A stretch of 64,000 bases of DNA from an uncultured Rhodospirillales bacterium (GCA_903823665.1 CAIJTR010000053.1:16889-80888); one strand, 5' to 3'; positions 33,221 to 42,294 are shown, counted from the first letter of the stretch. Numbers and translations: made by a program. The notes: generated from the sequence alone by a model not told the origin.

Positions 33221-36013
33221 ATGCAGCAAAATGTGCCCCGCCCCGCGTCCGATCTCGCCGATGATCTCATCGATCAAGTCGCCCGCCTGCGCGTCGAGCA
33301 TGAGACGGACCCGTTCGGCAACCCGATCCTCTCCGCAGCACTGGCCATCAGCCGCAGAGTGGACACCGGCGAGCTTGGCATCGAGCAGATCACTGCCCTC
33401 GTGGCCCATCTGCGAGACGCAGCCTTCGCCGACCGCGCCACCAACATCGCGGGTTATCTCGGCGGCGTGGACCTACCTGCCAACGAAAAAGCCTTGTCCG
33501 ACCTCGCCGCCCGGCTGATCCGGCCCGACCCAGCCGACAGCCCGGTGCCGCTCGCAGCCTTCCGCGCCGCCACCGAACAAACCCGCTTCTCCGCCGTGTT
33601 CACCGCCCATCCCACCTTTTCACTGCCCGCCCCAGTCGAAGCAGCCCTCGCCGAGGCCGCCAGCGGCCGCACCGCCCCAAGCTTCGCCAGCCATCGCCCC
33701 GCGCGCATCACGCTGGAGGAGGAATTCGTCCGCGCCACCACCGCCATCGCCCACGGCCGCGACGCTCTCGACGCGCTCACCCAATCGCTCCTGCAAGCCG
33801 CCAGCACCACCTGGCCCGGCCGCTGGACGGACATGATCCCGCGCCCGATCATCCTCGCCAGCTGGGTCGGCTACGACACCGATGGCCGCAACGACATCTT
33901 CTGGTGGGACACGCTGCGCCTGCGTTTGCGCATGAAGCAGATGCAGCTTGCCCGCCTGCACGCCCAACTCACCGGCATTCCCTCCGCCGAAACCCTCACC
34001 ACACGCATCGCCGACGCCCAGGGTGCCCTTGCCGCGCAGATCGCCGCTTGCCCTTGCTCGCCGGAGCCGGATGACGTCGCCAACTTCGCCCATGAAGTCA
34101 TCGACCGCCGCGAGCAGGCAATCCTCTCGCCCGACGTCCTGCTGCCACTGTTCGAAACCGCCATCGCCAAGGCCACGCCGGCCGAGCAACTGAGCCTCGC
34201 GGTCGCCCGCGCCGGCCTCGCAGCCCACGGCACGTCCCTCGCCGGAAGCCATGTCCGCCTCAACGCCACCCAAATTCACAACGTCGCCCGCCAGCGCCTT
34301 GGCCTTGATGACCAGCCGGAAGATCTGTCGCAACGCCGCGCTTTGCTGTCCGCCATCAACACCGCGTTGGAAACAGTCGAACCCGTCGCCGTCGATTTCG
34401 GCGCCCTCCTCAGCGAGCAAGCCTCCGCCGCCCGGCTGATGATGACGGTGGCGCAGATCGTCAAACACATCGACAGCGCAGCCCCCGTCCGCTTCCTCAT
34501 CGCCGAGACCGAAACCGGCTACACCCTGCTCTGCGCGCTATGGCTCGCCCGGCTGTTCGGCATTGAGGCGAACGTCGAAATCTCCCCGCTGTTCGAAACC
34601 GCCGACGCTCTGGAACAAGGCGGCCGCATCATCGAAGAAGCCCTGCGCAGCCCGCATTACCGCGCCTATCTCAATCGCACCGGCAAGCTCGCCGTGCAGT
34701 TCGGCTATTCCGACAGCGGCCGCTACGTGGGCCAAATTCCCGCCACCTACCTCATCGAACGCCTGCGCCTGAAAATCGTCGAAGCCCTGGTCAAGCACGG
34801 CCTCGAACACATCACCGTCGTGCTGTTCGACACCCACGGCGAAAGCGTTGGCAGAGGCGCGCACCCAGGCAGCCTCACCGCCCGCCTGTCCTACCTCTCA
34901 CCCCCGCAAGCACGCCGAGCCTTCGCCGACCGCGGTATCGCCACCCAGGAGGAAAGTGCGTTCCAGGGCGGCGACGGCTACCTCCTCTTCGCCACCCCCG
35001 AACTGGCGCTGGCCACCATCGCGCGCATCGCCGAGCACGCCTTCCCGATGGCACTCCCGTCCGGCGACCCGATTTACGACGAGGTCGATTTCACCGCCGA
35101 TTTCTTCGCCAGCGCCCGCACCGCCATGCAGGAACTGGTGGAAGACCCAGGCTACGCGGCCCTGCTTGGCGCATTCGGGCCGGCGTTGCTCGACCCCACC
35201 GGCAGCAGACCGTCGGCCCGGCAATCAGACGGCATGGGCGGGCCGGTCAGCATCCGCCACCCGCGCGAGCTGCGTGCGATTCCCAACAACGCGATCCTTC
35301 AGCAACTCGGCTGGATGGCCAACACGCTGCATGGCCTCGGCACCGGAGCGGCGCGCAACCCGCCAGTCTTCGCCGAACTGCGCGAACAAAGCGAACGCTT
35401 CAGCCGCGCGCTCGATCTCGCAGGCCACGCCCTGGCGCATTCCGATCTCGACGTGCTCCGCGCCGTTGTGGCAACGCTCGACCCCGGCATGTGGCTGGAC
35501 CGCGCCGGTCAGGCCCGCATTGCCGGCAGGCGCGAGCAACTCGTCTCCGTCGCCCGAGCCCTCGAACGTGCAGGCCTCGGCGCCCCCGTCTACGCCATGT
35601 TCCGCCGCATTCAGGCCGATCACGTCGCCCTGCGCGCCAACTGGCCGGATGCCCCGGTGATGTCCGCCCGCCACGCCGTACTGCACGCGCTGCGTCTGGC
35701 GCTCGTGCATCGCATTTGGCTGCTGGAAACCGCCATCCCGGATTTCTCGCCCCGCTTCGGCGTCACCCGCATCGCCCTCGAACAACGCATCCTCCGGCTG
35801 GACATTGCCGAGGCGATGAAACTGCTCGCCCAGATCTTCCCAGCAGCCCCCGACCCCGCCGCCGACCGCGATTACGCCGAACCCCGCGGCCCGCGCGCGC
35901 ATTCAGCCTATGCGCGGGAGCACAGCGACATCTTCATCCCCATGCAAAAGCTGTTCGACCTCGTGCGAGAGATCGGCACCGCCATCACGCATGAAGTGGG
36001 AGCCTTTGGCTGA
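33221..36013 (+). CDS. ppc: Phosphoenolpyruvate carboxylase homologue, divergent active site
   Basis: 930 residues, collinear with bacterial PEP carboxylase. FTAHPTF (127-133) carries the catalytic histidine H130, SWVGYDTDGRND corresponds to SWIGGDRDGNP, and VSPLFET-like ISPLFETADALEQGG and FGYSDSGRYVG (494-504) are kept. However, the PEP/carboxylate loop normally read as FHGRGGSxGRGG is FDTHGESVGRGA (536-547), the TEQGE region is TQEESAFQGGD, and the C-terminus ends HEVGAFG without the usual NTG. The enzyme would make oxaloacetate from PEP and bicarbonate. With these changes activity is uncertain and it may be a divergent clade or have another role. The start lacks a strong ribosome binding site. 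Its end overlaps the convergent aminotransferase gene by 29 bases. Confidence 0.8.
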   Translation: MQQNVPRPASDLADDLIDQVARLRVEHETDPFGNPILSAALAISRRVDTGELGIEQITALVAHLRDAAFADRATNIAGYLGGVDLPANEKALSDLAARLIRPDPADSPVPLAAFRAATEQTRFSAVFTAHPTFSLPAPVEAALAEAASGRTAPSFASHRPARITLEEEFVRATTAIAHGRDALDALTQSLLQAASTTWPGRWTDMIPRPIILASWVGYDTDGRNDIFWWDTLRLRLRMKQMQLARLHAQLTGIPSAETLTTRIADAQGALAAQIAACPCSPEPDDVANFAHEVIDRREQAILSPDVLLPLFETAIAKATPAEQLSLAVARAGLAAHGTSLAGSHVRLNATQIHNVARQRLGLDDQPEDLSQRRALLSAINTALETVEPVAVDFGALLSEQASAARLMMTVAQIVKHIDSAAPVRFLIAETETGYTLLCALWLARLFGIEANVEISPLFETADALEQGGRIIEEALRSPHYRAYLNRTGKLAVQFGYSDSGRYVGQIPATYLIERLRLKIVEALVKHGLEHITVVLFDTHGESVGRGAHPGSLTARLSYLSPPQARRAFADRGIATQEESAFQGGDGYLLFATPELALATIARIAEHAFPMALPSGDPIYDEVDFTADFFASARTAMQELVEDPGYAALLGAFGPALLDPTGSRPSARQSDGMGGPVSIRHPRELRAIPNNAILQQLGWMANTLHGLGTGAARNPPVFAELREQSERFSRALDLAGHALAHSDLDVLRAVVATLDPGMWLDRAGQARIAGRREQLVSVARALERAGLGAPVYAMFRRIQADHVALRANWPDAPVMSARHAVLHALRLALVHRIWLLETAIPDFSPRFGVTRIALEQRILRLDIAEAMKLLAQIFPAAPDPAADRDYAEPRGPRAHSAYAREHSDIFIPMQKLFDLVREIGTAITHEVGAFG

Positions 36014-37121
36014 TCTCAGCCACCATGTCACACACCGTGCCCACCTGCACATCGGTCAGCTCCGGGAACATCGGGAAGCTCATCACCTCCTCCGCCGCCT
36101 TCGCCGTCACCGCGCACCCAGCCGGACCCATCGCAATCCGCCCGGCATAAGCAGACTGCAGATGCACCGGCACCGGATAATGCACCCCGGTCGCCACACC
36201 CTTCGCTCGCAGCGCCGCCTGAACGCCAGCGCGATCCGCCACCCGCACCACGTATTGATGGAACACATGCGTCGCATCCGCACGACGCGCAGGTGCCGCC
36301 CAAGCGCCACCGGCCACCGCCGCGTCATACCGGGCCGCAATCGCCTGACGCCGGGCGTTGTTGGCGTCCAGATGCTCCAGCTTCACCCGCAAAATCGCCG
36401 CCTGCAGCTCATCGAGCCGGGAATTCACCCCCGCCGCCTCGCTGATGTAATGCGTCTTCCAGCCATATTGCCGCAGGGCCGCGATCTCATCGGCCAACGC
36501 CGCATCGCCCGTCGCCATCACCCCGCCATCGCCGAGTGCGCCCAAATTCTTCGTCGGATACAGACTGAAGCACGAAGCCTCGCTGAACGTGCCAACCTTC
36601 TGCCCGCCCAAAGTCGCCCCATGCGCCTGACTGCAATCCTCGATCACCGGAATGCCGTACTTTTTCCCGAGCGCCAGAATGGGCAAGAGATCAACGGGCT
36701 GGCCATAAATATGCACCGGCATAATGGCCGCAATCGGCGGCAGCCCAGCAGGCGGATGCGCCAAAACCTCGGCCAATTCCGCCGGGTCCATCGTGTAATG
36801 CAGCTTATCGATGTCGATCAGCACCGGCGTGGCCCCAGCCATCTCAATCGCCGCCACGGTTGCCACCGCCGTGTGCGAGACCGTTGCCACCGCCTTGCCC
36901 GGTCCGATCCCCATCGCGCGCAACGTCAAAGCCAGCGCATCCGTGCCATTGCCGCAGCCCACCGCCCGCGGCGTGCCAAGCCAGTGTGCGAACTCGCTCT
37001 CAAACGCGCGTCCCTCAGCCCCCAGCACATACCAGCCAGAGCCCAACGCACGCGCCACCGCCGCATCAATCTGCGGCTTCAGCGCCTGATAACCAGCACC
37101 CGGATTGGCCTGTGGGATCAT
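35985..37121 (-). CDS. DegT/DnrJ/EryC1/StrS-type sugar aminotransferase
   Basis: 378 residues. Full family pattern: GTDALALTLRAMGIGPG, VLIDID, the PLP-binding EDCSQAHGATLGGQKVG, the Schiff-base lysine K191 in FSLYPTKNLGALGDGGV, and the C-terminal HVFHQYVVRV and YPVPVHLQ. It transaminates a nucleotide-linked keto-sugar. AAGGACAG precedes the ATG. It follows an NAD-dependent epimerase gene on the same strand, separated by 81 bases that hold a repeat. Together they suggest synthesis of an amino sugar, although no glycosyltransferase cluster adjoins. Confidence 0.9.
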   Translation of the reverse strand: MIPQANPGAGYQALKPQIDAAVARALGSGWYVLGAEGRAFESEFAHWLGTPRAVGCGNGTDALALTLRAMGIGPGKAVATVSHTAVATVAAIEMAGATPVLIDIDKLHYTMDPAELAEVLAHPPAGLPPIAAIMPVHIYGQPVDLLPILALGKKYGIPVIEDCSQAHGATLGGQKVGTFSEASCFSLYPTKNLGALGDGGVMATGDAALADEIAALRQYGWKTHYISEAAGVNSRLDELQAAILRVKLEHLDANNARRQAIAARYDAAVAGGAWAAPARRADATHVFHQYVVRVADRAGVQAALRAKGVATGVHYPVPVHLQSAYAGRIAMGPAGCAVTAKAAEEVMSFPMFPELTDVQVGTVCDMVAEISQRLPLHA

Positions 37122-37146
37122 AGTCGTCTGTCCTTCAAACTTGCTT

Positions 37147-37190
37147 CGTAGGGTGGAGTGCGCTTTGGCACCCCACCATCGTGTCGAATG
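37147..37190. repeat. Partial CGTAGGGTG palindromic element
   Basis: CGTAGGGTGGAGTGCGCTTT matches the left arm of the complete 31015-31093 element with few changes, but the right arm is missing or decayed. It lies between the epimerase and aminotransferase genes. Confidence 0.65.
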
Positions 37191-37202
37191 GTGAGATGGT
37201 GC

Positions 37203-38171
37203 CTACAGATAAGCCGCCAACCGAGGTCGATACCATTCCAGCGTCCGGGCAATACCCTCCGCCAGCGGGGTCGCCGCGTTCCAGCCGGTGGCCGCGCGAA
37301 ACGCCGTGTCATCCGCATGATAGCTGCCGATATCGATGGCCGCCCGATCCTGCGGAAATTCCCGCGTGGTAAAGCTCGCCCCAGGGCACGCCGCCACCGT
37401 CATCTCCGCGATCTCGGTCAAGGAAGCCGGCGGCGCACCCCCCAGATTGTAGACGTGCCCATAACATTCCGGCGTGGACGCAGCGCGCAAGAACGCATCG
37501 GTCACGTCATCCACATACGTCATGTCGCGCAGCTGCGAGCCGCCCCAGACCTCAAACGGCCGCCCCTCCAGCACACAGCGGATCCAGATGCCGAGAAACG
37601 TCTGCCGCGCATCGCGAATGCGCAACCGCGGGCCATAGCAGTTCGTCAGCCGAAGGCTCACCACCGGCCGTCCCGCCGTGCGATGCTCAATCATCCAATA
37701 CTGCTCACCCGCGAACTTCGACACGCCATTGGCGTCAGGCGGGGCCACCGGATGCGTCTCATCCACCGGCAGCCGGATCGGGCGACCATAAAACTGCCGG
37801 GTCGAGGCATGCACCACAACCGCATTCGGTGCCGCCTCCCGTGCCGCCTGGATCAATCGAACCTGCGCCACCGCATTCACCGCGATATCCGCCAACGGAT
37901 CGCGCTGCCCGCCCATATGGCTGGTCTGTGCCGCCAGATTGAAAATAACGTCGGCCCCCTCGCACAGCGTGCGCAGATCCACCTCGCGAATATCCTCGCG
38001 CACGAGTGTGACGTCGGAGCCTTCAAGATTGGCCGGATTGGCCCCGCCACCGAACAAAAACCCGTCCAGCGCCGCAACCTTCGCCCCACGCGCGGCCAGC
38101 GCCAGACAGAGATTGGAGCCGAGAAACCCAGCCCCACCCGTCACCAACACCCGCGCCCGATCCCACTGCAT
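37203..38171 (-). CDS. NAD-dependent epimerase/dehydratase (extended SDR), NxxxK variant
   Basis: 322 residues. The Rossmann motif is VLVTGGAGFLGSNL (8-21), and DIREVDLRTLCEGADVIFNLAAQTSH and STRQFYGRP are typical of nucleotide-sugar SDRs. The usual catalytic YxxxK is N-G-V-S-K in PDANGVSKFAGEQYW, a substitution known in some epimerase subfamilies, so it need not be inactive. GGGAGAG lies five bases before the ATG. Probable role: supplying the nucleotide sugar for the downstream aminotransferase. Confidence 0.88.
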   Translation of the reverse strand: MQWDRARVLVTGGAGFLGSNLCLALAARGAKVAALDGFLFGGGANPANLEGSDVTLVREDIREVDLRTLCEGADVIFNLAAQTSHMGGQRDPLADIAVNAVAQVRLIQAAREAAPNAVVVHASTRQFYGRPIRLPVDETHPVAPPDANGVSKFAGEQYWMIEHRTAGRPVVSLRLTNCYGPRLRIRDARQTFLGIWIRCVLEGRPFEVWGGSQLRDMTYVDDVTDAFLRAASTPECYGHVYNLGGAPPASLTEIAEMTVAACPGASFTTREFPQDRAAIDIGSYHADDTAFRAATGWNAATPLAEGIARTLEWYRPRLAAYL

Positions 38172-38230
38172 CGTATCTCTCCCGACCTGTGCCGTTATTG
38201 CTCGGCATCATGGCGCAACCATGTTGAATT

Positions 38231-39079
38231 TCAGGCGATCCTGCGTGCGAGCAAGCTTTCATAAGGCCCCGCCGCCACGCTGGCCAGCCAGATCCCCCCC
38301 GCCACCAACAGCACCGCAGGCCCCGCCGGCAAATCGGCATAATAAGACAGCAGCAACCCGCCCACCGACGAGACCACCGCCACCGCCACCGAGGCCACCA
38401 CCTGCCCGCCGAGATGCGCCGACCAATGACGGCTCGCAATCGCAGGCAGCATCATCAACCCCACCGACATCAACGTGCCGAGTGCCGTAAACCCGCCGAC
38501 CACACACAGCACCACCAGCGCCATAAACGCCGCGTGCCACATCCCGCCGCGCCCGCCCTGGCCCTGCAAAAACGCCGCATCGACGCTCTCCACAATCAAC
38601 GGCCGCCAGATCACTGCCAACCCCAGCACCGCCACGCTGGAGACGGACGCCATCAACACCAACGCCGCATTGTCCACCGCAAGCACGCTGCCGAACAGCA
38701 GATGCGTGAGATCAATCCCCCGCTCCCGCGCCGCAATCGCCACACCCGCCGCCAGCGCCACGAGATAAACCCCCGCCAACTGACTGTCCTCCCGCCCATC
38801 CGTCGCCCGCGTGAGCAGGCTCGCCAGCAGCGCCACCGCAAGCCCCGCGATCAGCCCGCCCAGCCCCATCCACACAATCGACAACCCACCAAACACGGCC
38901 CCCACCGCGATGCCGGGCAAAATGCCATGCTGCAACACATCCGCCGTCAGGCTCATTCGCCGGATCACGAGAAATACGCCCAGCGGAGGGGCCGCCACGC
39001 TCAATGCCAAACACCCGGCCAACGCCCGGCGCATGAAGCCGAACGAAAACGGCTCAGTCACCAGATTGAGCAGGCTCAC
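38231..39079 (-). CDS. znuB: Zinc (metal) ABC transporter permease
   Basis: 282 residues from GTG 39079, overlapping the znuC stop (GTGA). ABC-3 family permease with about eight membrane segments: FGFMRRALAGCLALSVAAPPLGVFLVIRRMSLTADVLQHGILPGIAVG is the diagnostic N-terminal block, and VGGFTALGTLMSVGLMMLPAIASRHW the C-terminal one. Transports Zn2+ or Mn2+ across the inner membrane. No znuA binding-protein gene is in the window. The Zur-box-like site upstream of the operon favours zinc. Confidence 0.9.
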   Translation of the reverse strand: MSLLNLVTEPFSFGFMRRALAGCLALSVAAPPLGVFLVIRRMSLTADVLQHGILPGIAVGAVFGGLSIVWMGLGGLIAGLAVALLASLLTRATDGREDSQLAGVYLVALAAGVAIAARERGIDLTHLLFGSVLAVDNAALVLMASVSSVAVLGLAVIWRPLIVESVDAAFLQGQGGRGGMWHAAFMALVVLCVVGGFTALGTLMSVGLMMLPAIASRHWSAHLGGQVVASVAVAVVSSVGGLLLSYYADLPAGPAVLLVAGGIWLASVAAGPYESLLARRIA

Positions 39080-39783
39080 GCCGCCAGCCCCATCCAGCGC
39101 TCCGACAACAGCCGGGCGGTCCTGCGATTGGCTTCCGACAACACCGCAACACTCGGCCCAAACGCCACCGCCTCACGCGCCATCAGCAACGTGGTGGGAA
39201 AATGCTGCAGGATCATCTCGCGGTCATGCAGCACGGCCACCACAATCCGCCCCTCGCCGCCCCACTCAGCCAAAAGATCCAGAATATCCGCCTCCGTCGC
39301 CGCATCCACCGCGGTGAACGGCTCATCGAGCAGGATCACGCCGGCATTCTGCAAAATCAGCCGGGCAAACAGCACCCGCTGAAACTGACCGGCGGAGAGT
39401 GCCGCGATCATGCGATCACCGAGCCCCGCCACCCCCATCCGCGCCATCGCCGCATCCACCAGCGTTGCGTCCGCAGAACCCAGTCGCCCAAACGGCCCAA
39501 TCCGGCTCCACGCCCCGAAGATCACCAGTTCCCGTGCCGTGATCGGAAAATGTCGGTCAAGTCCGCCAGATTGCGGCAGCAGCGCAATATCCCGCGACGG
39601 CGGCAGCCCCTCAATCCGCCCGGAGGCCAACGGATGCAGCCCCGCCATCGCGCGCAGCAACGTGGTTTTGCCCGCCCCGTTCGGCCCAGCCACCGACGAA
39701 AGCCCCGGACCGAACACGGCAGTGACCCGCTCCACCGCCAGCCTGCGGCCCTGCATCAGGCTCACCGCGTCCAGCCGGATCAC
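39076..39783 (-). CDS. znuC: Zinc (metal) ABC transporter ATP-binding protein
   Basis: About 235 residues from GTG 39783. Walker A is GPNGAGKTT, the signature is LSAGQFQRVLFARL, Walker B is VILLDEPFTAVD and the H-loop is VLHDREMI. It partners ZnuB. GTG 39783 overlaps the stop of a 33-codon upstream ORF in GTGA fashion, and translation should begin just before VIRLDAVSL, the first residues that match the family. The frame stays open to 40968, but that part is antisense to the DUF445 gene and is not coding. GTGs at 39792 and 39795 are alternatives. Confidence 0.88.
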   Translation of the reverse strand: MIRLDAVSLMQGRRLAVERVTAVFGPGLSSVAGPNGAGKTTLLRAMAGLHPLASGRIEGLPPSRDIALLPQSGGLDRHFPITARELVIFGAWSRIGPFGRLGSADATLVDAAMARMGVAGLGDRMIAALSAGQFQRVLFARLILQNAGVILLDEPFTAVDAATEADILDLLAEWGGEGRIVVAVLHDREMILQHFPTTLLMAREAVAFGPSVAVLSEANRRTARLLSERWMGLAA

Positions 39784-39881
39784 GCCGCCCACCACACGCC
39801 CAGCCAGATTGCGCACACCAAAGCCGCCGCCAGCGCCAGCCGCGATGCCAATCCGGCGCTGACGGAGAGGGGGTTTGTCAT
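39780..39881 (-). CDS. 33-residue hydrophobic leader/small membrane peptide coupled to znuC
   Basis: ATG 39881 to TGA 39780-39782. After a short polar N-terminus (MTNPLSVSAGLASR) the rest is one hydrophobic segment rich in Ala, Leu and Trp, ending LGVWWAA. Its stop overlaps the znuC start (GTGA), so ribosomes finishing it can restart on znuC. The ATG abuts a Zur-box-like palindrome and has no Shine-Dalgarno, so the transcript may be leaderless. Too small for ordinary gene finders. It may be a translational coupling leader, a regulatory peptide or a small transporter subunit; I cannot decide. Confidence 0.5.
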   Translation of the reverse strand: MTNPLSVSAGLASRLALAAALVCAIWLGVWWAA

Positions 39882-39896
39882 TGTTACTGTATAACA
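39882..39896. promoter_or_regulatory. Candidate Zur operator upstream of znuCB
   Basis: TGTTACTGTATAACA is a perfect TGTTA-N5-TAACA inverted repeat and closely resembles the zinc-uptake-regulator box of proteobacteria (GTTAT/ATAAC half sites). It lies in the gap between the divergent DUF445 gene and the znuCB operon, directly before the 33-codon ORF. Zur represses zinc uptake when zinc is plentiful. Confidence 0.65.
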
Positions 39897-39939
39897 TCGC
39901 TCGGTTTACCCGGCAAAGCCCGCTATGGTAGCAGCAGAC

Positions 39940-41223
39940 ATGAATTCCATACTCCAGCCCCACGACCCCGATCGCGCGGCGCGCCTGCGGCTGCGGCGAC
40001 ATCGGCGCTTTGCAACGGGGTTGCTGGTGCTGATGGCGATTCTCACGCTCGCCAGCTACGCCCTGCCGGAAGGCTGGCCCGCGGAACTTCTCCAAGCCTC
40101 GGCAAAAGCAGGCTTCGTCGGCGGCATTGCCGACTGGTTCGCCGTCACCGCCCTGTTCCGCCATCCGCTCGGCATCCCCATCCCGCACACCGCCATCATC
40201 CCCAACCAAAAGGAGCGGCTTGGCCGAGCACTGGGCCGGTTCGTCGCGGGTCACGTCTTCACCGAAGCCGAAATCGCCCGCACCCTCGAACGGCTCGACA
40301 TCGCGGGCATTGTGCAGAAATTCCTGGCCGACCCCGCCTCCACCCGCCCCGCCGCCGAAGCACTCGCAGCCCTCATGCCGCGCCTGCTTGCCTCCATCGA
40401 AGACGGCCGTGCCCGCCGCGTCGCCGGCCGCATCATTCCGCGCATCCTCGGCGGAGAAGCCGCGGGCCGCGTTGTCGGTCGCGCCCTGCGTGGCCTGATG
40501 GAAGGCGGCAGGCACCAGGAAGTGTTCAGTTTCATCCTCATCGAACTCAAAAAACTCCTCGGCGAGCGCGAGGAAGCCCTGCGCCACGCCATCGAGCAGC
40601 GGGTCCGCGAGCAGGGCGGCAAGCTCGTCGGCTGGGCCATCGGGGCCACGGTCGCCCGCCGCGCCATCACCCAGATCAACGCCGAACTCGCCAAGATGGA
40701 CGCCGACGGCTCCGACCTGCGCGCCGCCTTCGACGAATGGGCCAACCGGGAAATCGCCCGCATCGAAACCGAGCCCAAACGCGCCGCCGAAATCGGCCAG
40801 GCCCTGCGCCGGGTGATGACACACGACACCATTCAGGCCTGGATCAGCGATGTCTGGTCGCGCCTGCGCATGGCCATCGAGGCCGACGCCAAACGCTCCT
40901 CCGGCCACACCGTCACCCTGTTCGAGGGCGCACTCGCCAATTTCGGCACCCTGCTCGCCTCTGACCAAGCCGCCCGCGCCCGCCTGCAGCGCAGTGTGGA
41001 AAGCGTCGTCACCCCCCTCATGCCCGCCGCCCGCGAGCGCCTGGAAACCTTCATCGCCAGCGTCATCGGCGGCTGGGACGCCCGCACCATCACCGAAAGG
41101 CTGGAACTGCGCGTCGGCACCGACCTACAATATGTCCGTATCAACGGAACCCTCGTGGGTTTCTTGGTCGGCGGCCTTGTCTGGGCGATCCTGCGCGCGA
41201 CATTTGGACACGTGGCTTTCTGA
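39940..41223 (+). CDS. DUF445 family membrane protein
   Basis: About 427 residues. A hydrophobic segment at about 25-42 follows a basic N-terminus. The DUF445 core block AKAGFVGGIADWFAVTALFRHPLGIPIPHTAIIPNQKERLG is unmistakable, then a long helical domain, and a C-terminal membrane segment (VGFLVGGLVWAILRATFG). Function of the family is unknown; some members are linked to envelope organisation. I start at ATG 39940; ATG 39925 is five codons earlier in frame. Divergent from znuCB. The luciferase-like gene follows after 11 bases. Confidence 0.88.
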   Translation: MNSILQPHDPDRAARLRLRRHRRFATGLLVLMAILTLASYALPEGWPAELLQASAKAGFVGGIADWFAVTALFRHPLGIPIPHTAIIPNQKERLGRALGRFVAGHVFTEAEIARTLERLDIAGIVQKFLADPASTRPAAEALAALMPRLLASIEDGRARRVAGRIIPRILGGEAAGRVVGRALRGLMEGGRHQEVFSFILIELKKLLGEREEALRHAIEQRVREQGGKLVGWAIGATVARRAITQINAELAKMDADGSDLRAAFDEWANREIARIETEPKRAAEIGQALRRVMTHDTIQAWISDVWSRLRMAIEADAKRSSGHTVTLFEGALANFGTLLASDQAARARLQRSVESVVTPLMPAARERLETFIASVIGGWDARTITERLELRVGTDLQYVRINGTLVGFLVGGLVWAILRATFGHVAF

Positions 41224-41234
41224 AAGGCAGCACC

Positions 41235-42260
41235 ATGCGGCTCTCCGTTCTCGACCAGTCCACCATCGTCACCGGACGCGACGGGGCCGATTCCATTCGC
41301 GAGTCGATGGCGCTGGCCCGCGCGTGCGAACGCTTCGGCTATCACCGCTACTGGGTCGCCGAGCACCACAACTCCGCCAGCCAGGCCGGCACCGCGCCCG
41401 AAATCCTGATGGCCGCCATCGCCGCCACCACCACCCGCATCCGCATCGGCAGCGCCGGCGTGATGCTTCCCCATTACGCCGCCCTCAAGGTCGCCGAGCA
41501 ATTCCGCGTGCTCGAAGCCATCGCCCCCGGCCGGATCGATATGGGCCTCGGCCGCGCCCCCGGCTCTGACGGCCTCACCGCGCACGCGCTCAACCCCAAT
41601 GCCGGGTCCGCCGCCGACAATTTCCCCGCCCAAATCCGTGACCTCCTGGCGTGGGTGTCCGGCGAACCCCTCGTCGAGCGCCACCCGTTCCGCAGCGTCA
41701 TCGCCCAACCGCAGGGGCCCACCTCGCCCGAGCCCTGGATTCTCGGCAGCAGCGATTACGGGGCCCAGGTCGCCGCCCATTTCGGCCTGCCTTACTGCTT
41801 CGCCCATTTCATCACCGATGGGACCGGCGCCGCCGAAGCCATCGACACCTATCGCACGCTTTACAAACCCAGCGCCCGCTTCCCTGATCCCATGCCCGCC
41901 ATCACCGTCTGGGCCATGTGCGCCGCCACCCAGGAAGAGGCCGACCACCACTTCATGTCCCGCGCCATCTGGCGTCTCGGTCGGGATCGCGGCGTCTACA
42001 CCGCCCTGCCATCTCCCGAGGAAGCCGCCGCCACGCCCCTGACGGACGCCGAGCGCGCCAAAATCGCCCGCACCCGCGAACGCGCCTACTACGGCACGCC
42101 GGACGCGGTCGCCGCACGCCTCACCGCGCTGGCCACCGAATGCGGCGTGGAGGAAATCGCCGTCCTCACCACCATGCACGACAAATCCGCCCGCCTGCGC
42201 AGCTACGAACTCCTTGCCCGTGCCTTCGGCCTCAACACCCTCAGCATGGCCGCGGAGTGA
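41235..42260 (+). CDS. Luciferase-like (LLM class) flavin-dependent monooxygenase
   Basis: 341 residues of the MsnO8/YhbW-like LLM subgroup. Diagnostic segments: LSVLDQSTIVTGRDGADSIRESMALARACERFGYHRYWVAEHHN, IRIGSAGVMLPHYAALKVAEQFRVLEAIAPGRIDMGLGRAPGSD and WILGSSDYGAQVAAHFGLPYCFAHF. TIM-barrel fold using FMNH2 or F420-like cofactor and oxygen. Substrate not predictable. Follows DUF445 with an 11-base gap, likely co-transcribed. Confidence 0.9.
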   Translation: MRLSVLDQSTIVTGRDGADSIRESMALARACERFGYHRYWVAEHHNSASQAGTAPEILMAAIAATTTRIRIGSAGVMLPHYAALKVAEQFRVLEAIAPGRIDMGLGRAPGSDGLTAHALNPNAGSAADNFPAQIRDLLAWVSGEPLVERHPFRSVIAQPQGPTSPEPWILGSSDYGAQVAAHFGLPYCFAHFITDGTGAAEAIDTYRTLYKPSARFPDPMPAITVWAMCAATQEEADHHFMSRAIWRLGRDRGVYTALPSPEEAAATPLTDAERAKIARTRERAYYGTPDAVAARLTALATECGVEEIAVLTTMHDKSARLRSYELLARAFGLNTLSMAAE

Positions 42261-42294
42261 AACCAGGTCGATTTTTATTGCGATATCGAAACGA

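Noticed and set aside
39784..40968. In-frame extension of znuC to 630 residues
   Set aside because: Antisense to the DUF445 gene, low-complexity Gly/Asp/His sequence typical of reverse-strand GC-rich DNA, and ABC homology starts at 39783.
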